IMG/VR virus record: IMGVR_UViG_3300013101_000080
Location: 1-25,400 of that record
DNA length: 25,400 nucleotides
DNA from: a virus
Direction: 5' to 3' (one strand)
In this document: positions 8,044 through 15,245 of the stretch, in pieces
Position numbering within the stretch: the first letter of the stretch is position 1
How the letters are laid out: each line of letters begins with the position of its first letter
Translations under genes and position numbers: made by a program
The notes under the pieces: model-generated
Seen by the model: the letters and a program-made list of their open reading frames with translations, nothing else
Database searches by the model: none
Told to the model about the DNA's origin: nothing

Positions 8044-8241
8044 TTAAATTAAAACGCTATCCGGTAGTCCAGATATTGTAGTTGGATCATCCGTTACCAG
8101 TTTATATTTATTAACATCTTTTCTTCCAATAATATCATCAATAGTGTATCCAATATCACCTGTTCTAGTCCTTGTGTAATCTTCTGGACCGTGGTCTTTC
8201 CACCAAGGTGGAGCATTAAAATCGCCTCTGTTATCTGCCAT
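8044..8241 (-). CDS. Small protein between terminase and portal
   Basis: A 65-residue hydrophilic protein, unrecognised. It is rich in Asp, Gly, Thr and Pro and has a Trp pair near residue 13 (PPWWKDHG). The start ATG 8239-8241 has a TTAGGAGATAAAACTT leader. It ends 14 bases before the portal start, so it belongs to the same transcript. Function is unknown; a small structural or regulatory peptide is possible. Confidence 0.6.
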   Translation of the reverse strand: MADNRGDFNAPPWWKDHGPEDYTRTRTGDIGYTIDDIIGRKDVNKYKLVTDDPTTISGLPDSVLI

Positions 8242-8374
8242 AAGTTTTATCTCCTAATAGAAAATCATGATAGGATAACAATTACTGCCAGCGGTAATTT
8301 AATTTTAGCCACAGAATTGAAACCCTACCATGTTTAGTTCATGAACCCCTCTATTTATTATATAGGTTAGTTAA
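8242..8374 (-). promoter_or_regulatory. 133-bp intergenic region after the large terminase gene
   Basis: No credible ORF on the coding strand (only a two-codon and an eight-codon frame). It contains TTAACTAACCTA (8363-8374 on the minus strand), a 12-base sequence repeated exactly at 23391-23402. A TATATAATAA box follows (about 8352-8362). There is also a perfect 10-bp palindrome GTTCATGAAC (about 8336-8345) and a short hairpin ATTAC...GTAAT at 8281-8298. A leader or promoter for the portal part of the operon is plausible but unproven. Confidence 0.35.
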
Positions 8375-10123
8375 TTACTTCTTTTTCTTTTGCAGCACTG
8401 CTGCTGATAATCCAAATTTTGTGAGTGCGCTTGATCCACTACCCAACCCACTTGCTGGTCCTAAATGATTAAATCCAGGAGATCCTGCTCTTTGTCTTAT
8501 TAAACCAGACCCATTTAAAAGTATTGGTGCTTCCTCATCATCTAATTCTTTTTCTAACTGTCTTGCACCATGTGCTGCTAATATAAGGGCGGAATATAAA
8601 TCCTTATTCATATTCTTAGTAGGAGTGTCAAAATGTAAGACACCTGTTGCTGTTTGAGTCACTACAATATTTAACAACTGAGACTTTAATATGTCTATTG
8701 TTATGTGTTTTTTAGCTATAAAATCACTAGAACTAGTTGCTAATTCTGGAAATTTAAGCATCTTATCTTCGAACATTGCTTTTGTTGTAAAGTTTGCATC
8801 TGCTATCCATTTAGGACTAAAATTAACCATATCAAGTATATGTCTTCCTTCTCTTTTAGAATTATCTGGATTCCCTCTATCTAAAATAGGTTCCTCATTA
8901 TTATACCCCTCTTCTAGTAAATCCATCACAGCCTTTCCTCCACCACCTCTATCCATGAATATTCTAATAACTCTATATTGGTTACAAAGTAGTTGAACTG
9001 CTTTAGTCAAACCTTGAGTAGTTTGAGCTTTCAACTCTATAGCGTTAACAATTTTATTAGGTTTTCCATGTTCAATAACTACTACACCACAACTAGCTGA
9101 ACCGCCTTGATTTGGATCAATACCTATTATATAATTTTTAGAGCTATTACCCTTTAATTGTAAATTGAAATCAGAACCTAATGTACACTCATCCAATAAA
9201 GATGCTTTAAAAAATCCTTCTGAGTCTGAAACCATTGCTGCTTCATACTCCATAGAATATTCAGTAGTAGACATTGTACGTCTGGCTTTATTGATATTAT
9301 TCATATCTAAGAAGCCAATAGGAAGATCCCAATAAGGAACCTGCCAAACTGAATATTGAGATACTTCATCCGCTCTTTCTGCTTTTTCCATTTGGAGCCA
9401 ATGATCTTTCATTCTTCTCCACATATGATTAAACTTAAAATAACCAGAAGAAGTCATTATCATCTTATTTACTTTTTCTTCTTCGAAATCTTCTTTGGTT
9501 GCAAAACCACTATCAATTAATTTCTTTTGTTTTTCCAAACGACGAACTCTTTCCATAGGTGCTAAGTTTGTGGCTCCCATAGGAAGAAGAACCATATCTA
9601 AAGTTTGATCTGGTACTTGTGCTAACTCATCTACTAATATTAAATAAAACCTAGATCCACGAATCTTACTACCGTCTGTACCTAAAGGAAGAGCCTCAAT
9701 AAATGATGGGGTTTTTCCTCCCACAGACTTAAATTTTAGATAACAAGTATCAGATCCTCTAGTTGGTTTTTTCTGAACAGATTCTCGTAATATAGATGAT
9801 TGATCATATAATTTCTCAACTTCAGAAAATATCATTTTGCTTTGTCTAAAAACAGGACCAATTAATCCTACACGATATCCTGGATACAATAAGCATCCTA
9901 AAGTAGCTAAAATTCCAAGTAAAAAAGTTTTACCGAAACCACGACCAGCAACAGTTATCACGTAATTTTTAAACCACATGTCCCTAAAAACCAAACGCTG
10001 GATTGGAGCTAAATCCACACCCAGCAGTTCATAAGCAGCGGTACAAGGGTGCAACCTGTAAAACTCTACAAGCTCTTTCCCTCGTATCATCAACTCCTCT
10101 AAGTTTTTTCGTTTTTTAGCCAC
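8375..10123 (-). CDS. terL: Terminase large subunit (ATPase-nuclease)
   Basis: A 582-residue DNA-packaging motor. The ATPase domain shows Walker A GRGFGKT (60-66) preceded by YVITVA, and Walker B YLILVDE (160-166) with Asp165-Glu166. An SSG coupling-type motif is at about 225-227. The C-terminal RNase-H-like nuclease shows IIGIDPNQGG (Asp336), IFMDRGGGG (Asp391) and NKDLYSALI (Asp508), the expected three acidic sites. The start codon is GTG (10121-10123), overlapping the upstream TAG stop by one base (TAGTG), which implies coupled translation with the preceding gene. The C-terminal 50 residues are Gly/Ser-rich and end in four lysines. All key motifs are intact; the assignment is secure. Confidence 0.97.
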   Translation of the reverse strand: MAKKRKNLEELMIRGKELVEFYRLHPCTAAYELLGVDLAPIQRLVFRDMWFKNYVITVAGRGFGKTFLLGILATLGCLLYPGYRVGLIGPVFRQSKMIFSEVEKLYDQSSILRESVQKKPTRGSDTCYLKFKSVGGKTPSFIEALPLGTDGSKIRGSRFYLILVDELAQVPDQTLDMVLLPMGATNLAPMERVRRLEKQKKLIDSGFATKEDFEEEKVNKMIMTSSGYFKFNHMWRRMKDHWLQMEKAERADEVSQYSVWQVPYWDLPIGFLDMNNINKARRTMSTTEYSMEYEAAMVSDSEGFFKASLLDECTLGSDFNLQLKGNSSKNYIIGIDPNQGGSASCGVVVIEHGKPNKIVNAIELKAQTTQGLTKAVQLLCNQYRVIRIFMDRGGGGKAVMDLLEEGYNNEEPILDRGNPDNSKREGRHILDMVNFSPKWIADANFTTKAMFEDKMLKFPELATSSSDFIAKKHITIDILKSQLLNIVVTQTATGVLHFDTPTKNMNKDLYSALILAAHGARQLEKELDDEEAPILLNGSGLIRQRAGSPGFNHLGPASGLGSGSSALTKFGLSAAVLQKKKK

Positions 10124-10644
10124 TAATCATCTTTCTCCTCACTTACTTCAGCTATGTCATATCTATTACCATCATATTCTGATCTAGAGTCCAACATCTT
10201 TTTTTCACCTTTTCTTAGTTTTTCTAGCCTAGCCAATTGTTTAACTTTAACTTCTTGATCATATGCTACAGCCAAATCTACTATTGAAAATCCTTTATAC
10301 TCATTTGGATCTATTCTATCTCTACGTCTGTTAGATAGATTTTCTTTTAATTTAGCGTTACGATTATCCAATTTTTCTAATGTAGTAGCTATATCTAGTT
10401 GTCTATCAGTGTCGTCCCTACTCTCTTTTAATAATCTAAACGCTATAACCTTATTTGTTGCTAAATTCATTATATCATCCATATCACTAGATATCAACTC
10501 ATCTGGATCAAAATCAGAAAGATATGCTGTAATTAAATCATTATACATACTTTCCTCAACATCACTAAATATCTCAGCTGTAGGTAGAATATCTTTAATT
10601 AATTTTTTCAATGGTTTTGGTTTACCAGATCCTTGTCCACCCAT
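10123..10644 (-). CDS. terS: Probable terminase small subunit
   Basis: A 173-residue, mostly helical and highly charged protein directly upstream of terL with a one-base overlap. Residues 30-75 form helices rich in Asp/Glu. Residues 80-115 form a probable coiled coil (long Lys/Arg/Glu/Leu heptads), followed by GFSIVDLAVAYDQEVKVKQ. The N-terminus is GGQGSGKPKP, which is basic and could contact DNA. No enzyme motif is present. Position and helical character fit the oligomeric DNA-recognition subunit that loads TerL onto the genome, but no clear HTH is visible, so the call depends mostly on synteny. ATG at 10642-10644 overlaps the upstream TAA stop (TAATG). Confidence 0.6.
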   Translation of the reverse strand: MGGQGSGKPKPLKKLIKDILPTAEIFSDVEESMYNDLITAYLSDFDPDELISSDMDDIMNLATNKVIAFRLLKESRDDTDRQLDIATTLEKLDNRNAKLKENLSNRRRDRIDPNEYKGFSIVDLAVAYDQEVKVKQLARLEKLRKGEKKMLDSRSEYDGNRYDIAEVSEEKDD

Positions 10645-11078
10645 TAACGAATCTCCCCTTCATACTCTTCATTTTCTTTTCTCTTAAGTAACTCTGCTTT
10701 ATATTCTTTCTCCATTAGCAGTAGCTCTGGAGTCATGGAGTGACTAAATATTTCTTCAATATTGTCCCCATATGATAATTCTATTCTTAGTTTGTTATTT
10801 AATATCTTTTGTGTAAGTATATCTTTATATTCGTTTAATTCATCTGAGACTTTTTCTGCCCACTCAAATAGTTCGCCATTATGATCTTTGCAGTATGTTT
10901 TTATAATCTCATCTGATAAAGGATTCTTCTTTCTAAAGTAATCCTGCAACGACTTAGATATTTTATCTTTAGTTCTCTCCTTATGCCTCTGTCCTTTCTT
11001 AGCCTCGCTTATCGCTCTTTTGCTAGCCTGGCTTAATCTGAAACCTATAGGTCTCCCTTTCCTTCCCTGTCCTACCAC
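10644..11078 (-). CDS. NUMOD3-like DNA-binding protein without nuclease domain
   Basis: A 144-residue protein. Residues about 8-40 carry a two-fold basic repeat resembling NUMOD3 (LSQASKRAISEAKKGQRHKE then RTKDKISKSL), the DNA-binding module usually fused to GIY-YIG or HNH homing endonucleases. No GIY-YIG or HNH residues follow: residues 50-144 are helical and acidic. It is two bases after the zinc-ribbon gene and shares TAATG with the small-terminase gene, so it belongs to the packaging operon. It may be the real sequence-specific DNA-recognition partner of packaging or a regulator; either is inference. An N-terminal MVGQGRKGRPIGFRL echoes the GGQGSGKPKP start of its neighbour. Confidence 0.6.
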   Translation of the reverse strand: MVGQGRKGRPIGFRLSQASKRAISEAKKGQRHKERTKDKISKSLQDYFRKKNPLSDEIIKTYCKDHNGELFEWAEKVSDELNEYKDILTQKILNNKLRIELSYGDNIEEIFSHSMTPELLLMEKEYKAELLKRKENEEYEGEIR

Positions 11079-11080
11079 TA

Positions 11081-11383
11081 TTATACCTCCGATACTGTTG
11101 AAAATTTACCGCAAGCTTTACATATTACTCCTACAGTAATACGTGATGCATAGGAAATATTACCGCAGTTGTTACACTTTAACGCAGTGTTACATGCCCT
11201 TGCCTTTTTTGGTTTACTAAATGAAAAAGGTAGATTTTTATTATCATCTGCAAATTTACTTTCTTTATGGATTCTATCATTTAATTTTTTAACACCCTCT
11301 TCTGGCTCCCATCTCCTAGGAGTCACGCCAGGACGTAATTCACCTACTCCTAACGTTCCAAAGTTATTATCTTCTTTCGGCAT
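11081..11383 (-). CDS. Small C-terminal zinc-ribbon protein
   Basis: A 100-residue protein. The N-terminal ~60 residues are unstructured-looking, with Gly, Pro and charged residues (LGVGELRPGVTPRRWEPEEG). The C-terminus has CNNCGN then CKACGK about 17 residues later, a CxxC-CxxC zinc ribbon. An additional cysteine precedes it (ARACNTALK). It lies at the head of the packaging operon, 2 bases before the NUMOD3-like gene. A transcription or DNA-contact role is typical of such ribbons, but it is not demonstrated. Start ATG has AGGAGAACTT upstream. Confidence 0.6.
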   Translation of the reverse strand: MPKEDNNFGTLGVGELRPGVTPRRWEPEEGVKKLNDRIHKESKFADDNKNLPFSFSKPKKARACNTALKCNNCGNISYASRITVGVICKACGKFSTVSEV

Positions 11384-11394
11384 AAGTTCTCCTA

Positions 11395-11802
11395 TTATAT
11401 ATCTAAATCTACATTTATAATTTTTAACATGTCTCTAATTTCTATATATAAAAAATCATATGCATCTTCTAACCCAAGTTCAAAATCTTCTGTCATCTTT
11501 GCTGGTAAAACAGATAAAGATTCAAATAATTTTCCTGCTTTTGGATTTTCTGATACTTGTTTTTTATATAATTCTATATTAGCTTCGTATTTCTTACGCA
11601 AAATAGTTAATGATGACACTATAATATTATCTATTAAACTTACTTTATCATCATCACTCATCAAATCATCTCTACAAATAGCGTGTACAAAAGAAAATAG
11701 CCCACAATAACCTTTTATTGAATCCATAACTTCTCTAGTAACTAACGCTCTTTGATCTAGTAATAGATCATCTAAATACTGTGTACTACTCATAATCGAC
11801 AT
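11395..11802 (-). CDS. Helical protein of unknown function
   Basis: A 135-residue, mainly helical acidic protein with no motif I recognise. Segments such as LVTREVMDSIKGYCGLFSFVHAICRDDLM and FELGLEDAYDFLYIEIRDMLKIINVDLDI alternate hydrophobic and acidic residues. It overlaps the upstream HD-domain gene by 17 bases and is followed after 11 bases by the zinc-ribbon gene, so the three are probably co-expressed. It could be a partner of the HD protein, from overlap alone. Confidence 0.6.
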   Translation of the reverse strand: MSIMSSTQYLDDLLLDQRALVTREVMDSIKGYCGLFSFVHAICRDDLMSDDDKVSLIDNIIVSSLTILRKKYEANIELYKKQVSENPKAGKLFESLSVLPAKMTEDFELGLEDAYDFLYIEIRDMLKIINVDLDI

Positions 11803-12355
11803 CCTTATATTTTACATCAAGAAATCTTTTAGACGCTATATAATCACTTATATACATACACAACTCTTCCAATGTATATTCATCCATAGGTTTTGAAACA
11901 GCTCTAGTTGTCCAAGGACCATAATGATAAAACACACTACCCCTTATAATATTATATTCTTCTTCTGTTAACAACTGGGTATCTTGTTGTATCCTGTCAA
12001 CCAATTCAGCAGCCAGTTTTGGATGGTTTTTTAGAACCCAAGGTCCTCCTTTCCATCCATTTTTAATTAAATCGTGGATAATACAAGCACTTAAAATTGA
12101 ATCCCTACTTTCCTCAATACCTAAACCTCTAGATAATGAATAAGCTATATTAAAAACCTTCTTAGTATGGATAATAGTACCATCCCAACTAATCTCATTT
12201 ATTGGGTGATATTTCCCAGTACTACTTGCTGGGCAATCAGTGAAAAAATAGTCAGGAGCACTTGCTAAACACAGTTTAGTAAATTCCTTAATACGACTGT
12301 CACTAATCATACCTAGTTCATTTTTAAATACTTCTTCCCTTTCCTCGTTGTTCAT
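11786..12355 (-). CDS. HD-domain phosphohydrolase
   Basis: A 189-residue protein of the HD superfamily of metal-dependent phosphohydrolases. The metal-binding series is visible in order: His63 (IIHTKKVFN), His94-Asp95 (CIIHDLIKNG), His111 (NHPKLAAELV), His144 (FYHYGPWT) and Asp171 (ISDYIASKR). This five-to-six-ligand pattern suggests an active, possibly dinuclear site. Substrate cannot be read from sequence; nucleotides or cyclic nucleotides are common for this family. It precedes the packaging operon and lies a few genes from the dNMP kinase, which makes a nucleotide-pool role plausible. Start ATG 12353-12355 follows AAGGGGAATT. Confidence 0.8.
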   Translation of the reverse strand: MNNEEREEVFKNELGMISDSRIKEFTKLCLASAPDYFFTDCPASSTGKYHPINEISWDGTIIHTKKVFNIAYSLSRGLGIEESRDSILSACIIHDLIKNGWKGGPWVLKNHPKLAAELVDRIQQDTQLLTEEEYNIIRGSVFYHYGPWTTRAVSKPMDEYTLEELCMYISDYIASKRFLDVKYKDVDYE

Positions 12356-12369
12356 AATTCCCCTTAATT

Positions 12370-12615
12370 CTAATATGGTTTAAATGTCGGATTCTCTGTT
12401 GTTAAATTTATCTTCTCTGTAGTTGTTGAATTATGATTAGGATTGTAACCAGGTTGTTTCCAACCACTCCCATCTATACTATTAGCACGTGCTTGATTTA
12501 CTTTAGAATTAACAATAGTATCAGTATATCTTGCATTCTTATCATATGTCATAGGGTATCTTTCCTTGTACTTAATAAATCTAGGTTCCCTATATTCATT
12601 TTCTGAAACTGGCAT
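12370..12615 (-). CDS. Small hydrophilic protein, unknown
   Basis: An 81-residue polar protein rich in Asn, Thr, Tyr and Pro with almost no hydrophobic core (YREPRFIKYKERYPMTYDKNARY; GWKQPGYNPNHNSTT). It is likely extended or disordered. It sits 14 bases upstream of the HD gene with an RBS GGAGG. I do not recognise it; a small virion or accessory protein is possible. Confidence 0.55.
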   Translation of the reverse strand: MPVSENEYREPRFIKYKERYPMTYDKNARYTDTIVNSKVNQARANSIDGSGWKQPGYNPNHNSTTTEKINLTTENPTFKPY

Positions 12616-12641
12616 AATAGTCTACCTCCATAATTTTTTTA

Positions 12642-12950
12642 CTAAGAAATCTTTTTAGCTTGATCGCTGAAAAATTTAGATGCTCTTTCCATAGCACCTT
12701 TATACTGATCTTTTTCTTCGTCGCTAAGACTTGCTTTAGAAGTACCTAAATTTTTAATAATATCCATAGCGGTAAGTGCGAATTCTGGAACATCATCACC
12801 TTTCCACTCGTAACTGATGTTCATATACTCTTTATCTCCCATTTTTTGAGTGATACTGGTGTAATTATACCCATCTGAATACCTACTAATATTAGCACTT
12901 TTAACCTTTTTAATATCTAATTCTATACTGTAATTGTTACTTGCCATCAT
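12642..12950 (-). CDS. Small protein, unknown
   Basis: A 102-residue protein with a beta-rich N-terminal half (YSIELDIKKVKSANISRYS; YMNISYEWKGDD) and a helical C-terminal half (LSDEEKDQYKGAMERASKFFSDQAKK). Its ATG lies inside the end of the dNMP kinase gene, a 14-base overlap, so it is probably translationally coupled. Two adjacent ATG codons are available; the first was used. Function is unknown. Confidence 0.6.
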   Translation of the reverse strand: MMASNNYSIELDIKKVKSANISRYSDGYNYTSITQKMGDKEYMNISYEWKGDDVPEFALTAMDIIKNLGTSKASLSDEEKDQYKGAMERASKFFSDQAKKIS

Positions 12951-13509
12951 TGATCTCCTTTATTATCGATTTTGCTTCCAAAAATAAATTTGGAATATCT
13001 TTATTATTATTTACTATAAAATCTACATCTTCATAACCATCTAACGATGTCTCAGAAGCGTGTTCTTTACCGTGAACCTTTTCAGTTACATCTCTAACAA
13101 CTCTTATATGATAAGCTCCTAAATCTTTTTTAATGTTTACTTCATTAGGAAATCTTGCATCGGTTATAATAACATCATTAAGTTTATCTCTATTTATTCT
13201 CTTAATTAAGGTCTTAACCCAAAAATCATTATCTATTTTTCTATAACAATCAGTACCAACAAACTGTAATATTTCCCTAGGAGTCCAGCACTCGTTGCTG
13301 CCGTCTTGTTTAGGATATCTTATATCCTGAACCTCTTTTAAATCACCATGTACTTGGTTGTGTGTTAAATCAAAATCATAAGAACACTTCAATTTTAATT
13401 CTTCCGCATATGCTACCAAATGGTAGCTTTCCCCTAGAATTGATTTTAATGCTGCTGAAAACGTATCTTTTCCACTCCTAGCCTTACCGCTAACTATAAA
13501 TATTGTCAT
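12937..13509 (-). CDS. Deoxynucleoside monophosphate kinase
   Basis: A 190-residue P-loop kinase that phosphorylates dNMPs for phage DNA synthesis. It has Walker A GKARSGKDT (8-16), a TPREILQFVGTD segment (76-87) typical of T4 gp1-like phage dNMP kinases, and TDARFPNEV (about 116-124) with the conserved arginine and acidic residues of that family. A C-terminal helix completes the fold. Length is somewhat shorter than the T4 enzyme. RBS AAAGGAAAG lies upstream. Downstream gene overlaps it. Family assignment is good; the exact range of dNMP substrates cannot be read. Confidence 0.85.
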   Translation of the reverse strand: MTIFIVSGKARSGKDTFSAALKSILGESYHLVAYAEELKLKCSYDFDLTHNQVHGDLKEVQDIRYPKQDGSNECWTPREILQFVGTDCYRKIDNDFWVKTLIKRINRDKLNDVIITDARFPNEVNIKKDLGAYHIRVVRDVTEKVHGKEHASETSLDGYEDVDFIVNNNKDIPNLFLEAKSIIKEINDGK

Positions 13510-13530
13510 AATTTGACTTTCCTTTATTTC

Positions 13531-13794
13531 TTACCTTATTCTTTTAGATATTTTATTAATATGATTGACTGCTTTATTCAATTCTGAGTAAAGTTTACGT
13601 CTACTATCAGCTAAATATTTAGGAGACTTAGATAATTTTCTATTGTCAATCCTATCTATAGGTGTGAATTTAACTACGTATTCTTCACATGTAGGTTTGT
13701 CACTAAGGTTACATTTCTTATTGCCTTCGTTACAAACACATGCTACATCTAATCCATCAAACTTTACCCATAGTTTTTTAATCAAGCTTAACAC
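13531..13794 (-). CDS. Small Cys-containing protein, unknown
   Basis: An 87-residue protein. The N-terminal part has four cysteines (ACVCNEGNKKCNLSDKPTCEEY; roughly residues 19-38) that could bind a metal. The rest is basic and helical (YLADSRRKLYSELNKAVNHINKISKRIR). It overlaps the upstream DIP1984-like gene by 17 bases, suggesting coupling. No function is recognised. Confidence 0.6.
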   Translation of the reverse strand: MLSLIKKLWVKFDGLDVACVCNEGNKKCNLSDKPTCEEYVVKFTPIDRIDNRKLSKSPKYLADSRRKLYSELNKAVNHINKISKRIR

Positions 13795-14182
13795 TCCAGT
13801 CTATTAGTCTTATAGCGTTATTAATACTATTATATTCTTCTATAATACCATCTCTCTGTTTTATTAAATTCAAAATATCTAATTTATTTTCGTCTTTAGT
13901 TATTAACTTAGTAATAACATCTATTTTCGATTTAATAGCGTTTCTAATCTCTACTGCTGTAGAAATAGTTATCTCTGTTTTACCTACTAATAACTTTGTT
14001 TGTTGGTTTACTTTATCTAATATTAAATTGATATTCTGTAAATCATCTATACAACTTAATAAATGAGAAACAACCTCATCATTAACTATATTAGAAGTAT
14101 GTAAAACATGGATATTTAATTCTTCTATCTTAGTTTTTATTAATTCTTTTTCATCTAATTTTTCTCGTAAATACATAATCAT
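13778..14182 (-). CDS. DIP1984-like coiled-coil protein
   Basis: A 134-residue, entirely helical protein. The layout matches what I know of the DIP1984 family: an N-terminal coiled coil with LREKLDEKELIKTKIEELN, then NLILDKVNQQTKL, a short TEITISTAVEIRNAIKSKI helix, and a C-terminal helix ending IIEEYNSINNAIRLIDWSVKLD. In the family the equivalents are an INxTN element, a T-L-T-x-A helix and an ANWxxxL end. The family has a solved fold but no established biochemical role. This copy is a little shorter than usual. Assignment is from remembered motif order and would need a profile search. Confidence 0.55.
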   Translation of the reverse strand: MIMYLREKLDEKELIKTKIEELNIHVLHTSNIVNDEVVSHLLSCIDDLQNINLILDKVNQQTKLLVGKTEITISTAVEIRNAIKSKIDVITKLITKDENKLDILNLIKQRDGIIEEYNSINNAIRLIDWSVKLD

Positions 14183-14197
14183 CTATTCTCAATGTGT

Positions 14198-14908
14198 TTA
14201 ATGCAAATATGTGGAACAATTACCACAATATTTTAAATGACTTTTCCAACGTCGTCCGCAGGTATTACATTTAATTTTTGTTTTTACAGTAATTGGTTTA
14301 ATAATCCTTGACCTTTTAGCCTTAGATTTGATTTTACCTTTCAGTTGTATAATTATATTATGTTCTATATCCTCTAAACTTCCTATTGATCCTACAATAA
14401 AGTTTTGTGTTGTTTCTCTGCCAGGTACTGTTATACCTGAGTCATTTAAAGAGCTCTTACATTCAATATCACACGAACTGTAATTAATACTGCTCATAGT
14501 GTATGTAGAATTCATTGGATATACATAAGTTATATCTTGCCAAAGAGCAGGAACAGGTTGTTTTTCAAACCTATACTTTATCTCCACAAGACCGTCCTCT
14601 ATAAAATCACCTCTATAATCTGAAATCTCTTTAGTCTTATTTATAAATCTAAATTTATTTTTAACTGATGAGCCTTTCATAAACCCTTTTAATTCAGTCG
14701 ATGTGTTTGCTTCTAGTATTAAACTATTACCATCTAACACATCTTTTCCATCTATTGTTACCTCAACTAAGGCTTTGGAAAAATCCTTGTTCTTTAATAA
14801 AAGAGAGTAGTCAGAACCAAACGGTAATCGTACCGTATTACCTCCGAACTCTCTCATTATCTTACCTTTATGTTTTATAACTGCTATAAATTTATTACTA
14901 TATACCAT
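14198..14908 (-). CDS. Beta-rich protein with C-terminal zinc ribbon
   Basis: A 236-residue protein. Residues 1-200 are predominantly beta strands, including YSLLLKNKDFSKALVEVTIDGKDVLDG (split pattern at about 34-60) and GITVPGRETTQNF (158-170). The C-terminus has Cys214-x2-Cys217 and Cys228-x2-Cys231, a zinc ribbon. The combination of a KN...ALVEV.IDGK strand pair, a G.TVPG...TQ.F loop and a terminal ribbon resembles an uncharacterised family I associate with large DNA viruses and phages; a virion-surface or binding role has no proof. It follows a 101-base gap with an inverted repeat after the cold-shock gene. Confidence 0.65.
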   Translation of the reverse strand: MVYSNKFIAVIKHKGKIMREFGGNTVRLPFGSDYSLLLKNKDFSKALVEVTIDGKDVLDGNSLILEANTSTELKGFMKGSSVKNKFRFINKTKEISDYRGDFIEDGLVEIKYRFEKQPVPALWQDITYVYPMNSTYTMSSINYSSCDIECKSSLNDSGITVPGRETTQNFIVGSIGSLEDIEHNIIIQLKGKIKSKAKRSRIIKPITVKTKIKCNTCGRRWKSHLKYCGNCSTYLH

Positions 14909-14932
14909 TTTAATTTCTCCTTTTAACGGGAC

Positions 14933-14967
14933 ACTGGTTAAGACCCCTTATTATATTTTAAACCAGT
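14933..14967 (-). promoter_or_regulatory. Inverted repeat in the leader of the beta/zinc-ribbon gene
   Basis: Arms ACTGGTT(AA) at 14933-14941 and (TTA)AACCAGT ending at 14967 form a 7-bp perfect stem, 9 bp with one bulge, around a 20-base loop. The loop, read on the minus strand, contains TATAATAAGGGG. No T-tract follows, so an intrinsic terminator is unlikely. It could hide the GGGG purine stretch or act as an operator. Confidence 0.4.
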
Positions 14968-15009
14968 TGATATTAAACACACTTTACTAGATGATTATGC
15001 ATACTTTTT

Positions 15010-15228
15010 TTATTCGACTTTTACATCAATAGCTTGAACGCCCTTATCAGTCTGCGCTAACTTGAAAGATACTTTTTGACCCTCTTTAAGAGTCTTAAAG
15101 CCTTCCATGTTTATCGCACTGAAATGAACAAAATATTCATCAGTGGCTTCTTCGCCCTCATGAATAAATCCAAAACCTCTAGAATCATCGAACCATTTTA
15201 CAAGTCCATTTTCTCTCGTTCCTTCCAT
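15010..15228 (-). CDS. csp: Cold-shock-domain protein
   Basis: A 72-residue single cold-shock domain, the usual length for bacterial CspA/CspB. Visible are the [16 protein letters not shown] block with RNP1 (GFGFI, 18-22) and RNP2 (YFVHFSAI, about 31-38), and the [21 protein letters not shown]-terminal strands. Such proteins bind single-stranded RNA/DNA and act as RNA chaperones; a phage copy may favour phage mRNA translation or counter host responses. RBS AAAGGAGG lies about ten bases before ATG. It lies 17 bases after the endolysin gene and is close in sequence to cellular Csp, which suggests capture from a host. Confidence 0.95.
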   Translation of the reverse strand: MEGTRENGLVKWFDDSRGFGFIHEGEEATDEYFVHFSAINMEGFKTLKEGQKVSFKLAQTDKGVQAIDVKVE

Positions 15229-15245
15229 ACTAGATACTACCTCCT

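Noticed and set aside
8691-8996. Plus-strand open frame of 101 codons inside terL
   Set aside because: Opposite the nuclease domain of the terminase, which carries intact catalytic motifs; no RBS or recognisable product.
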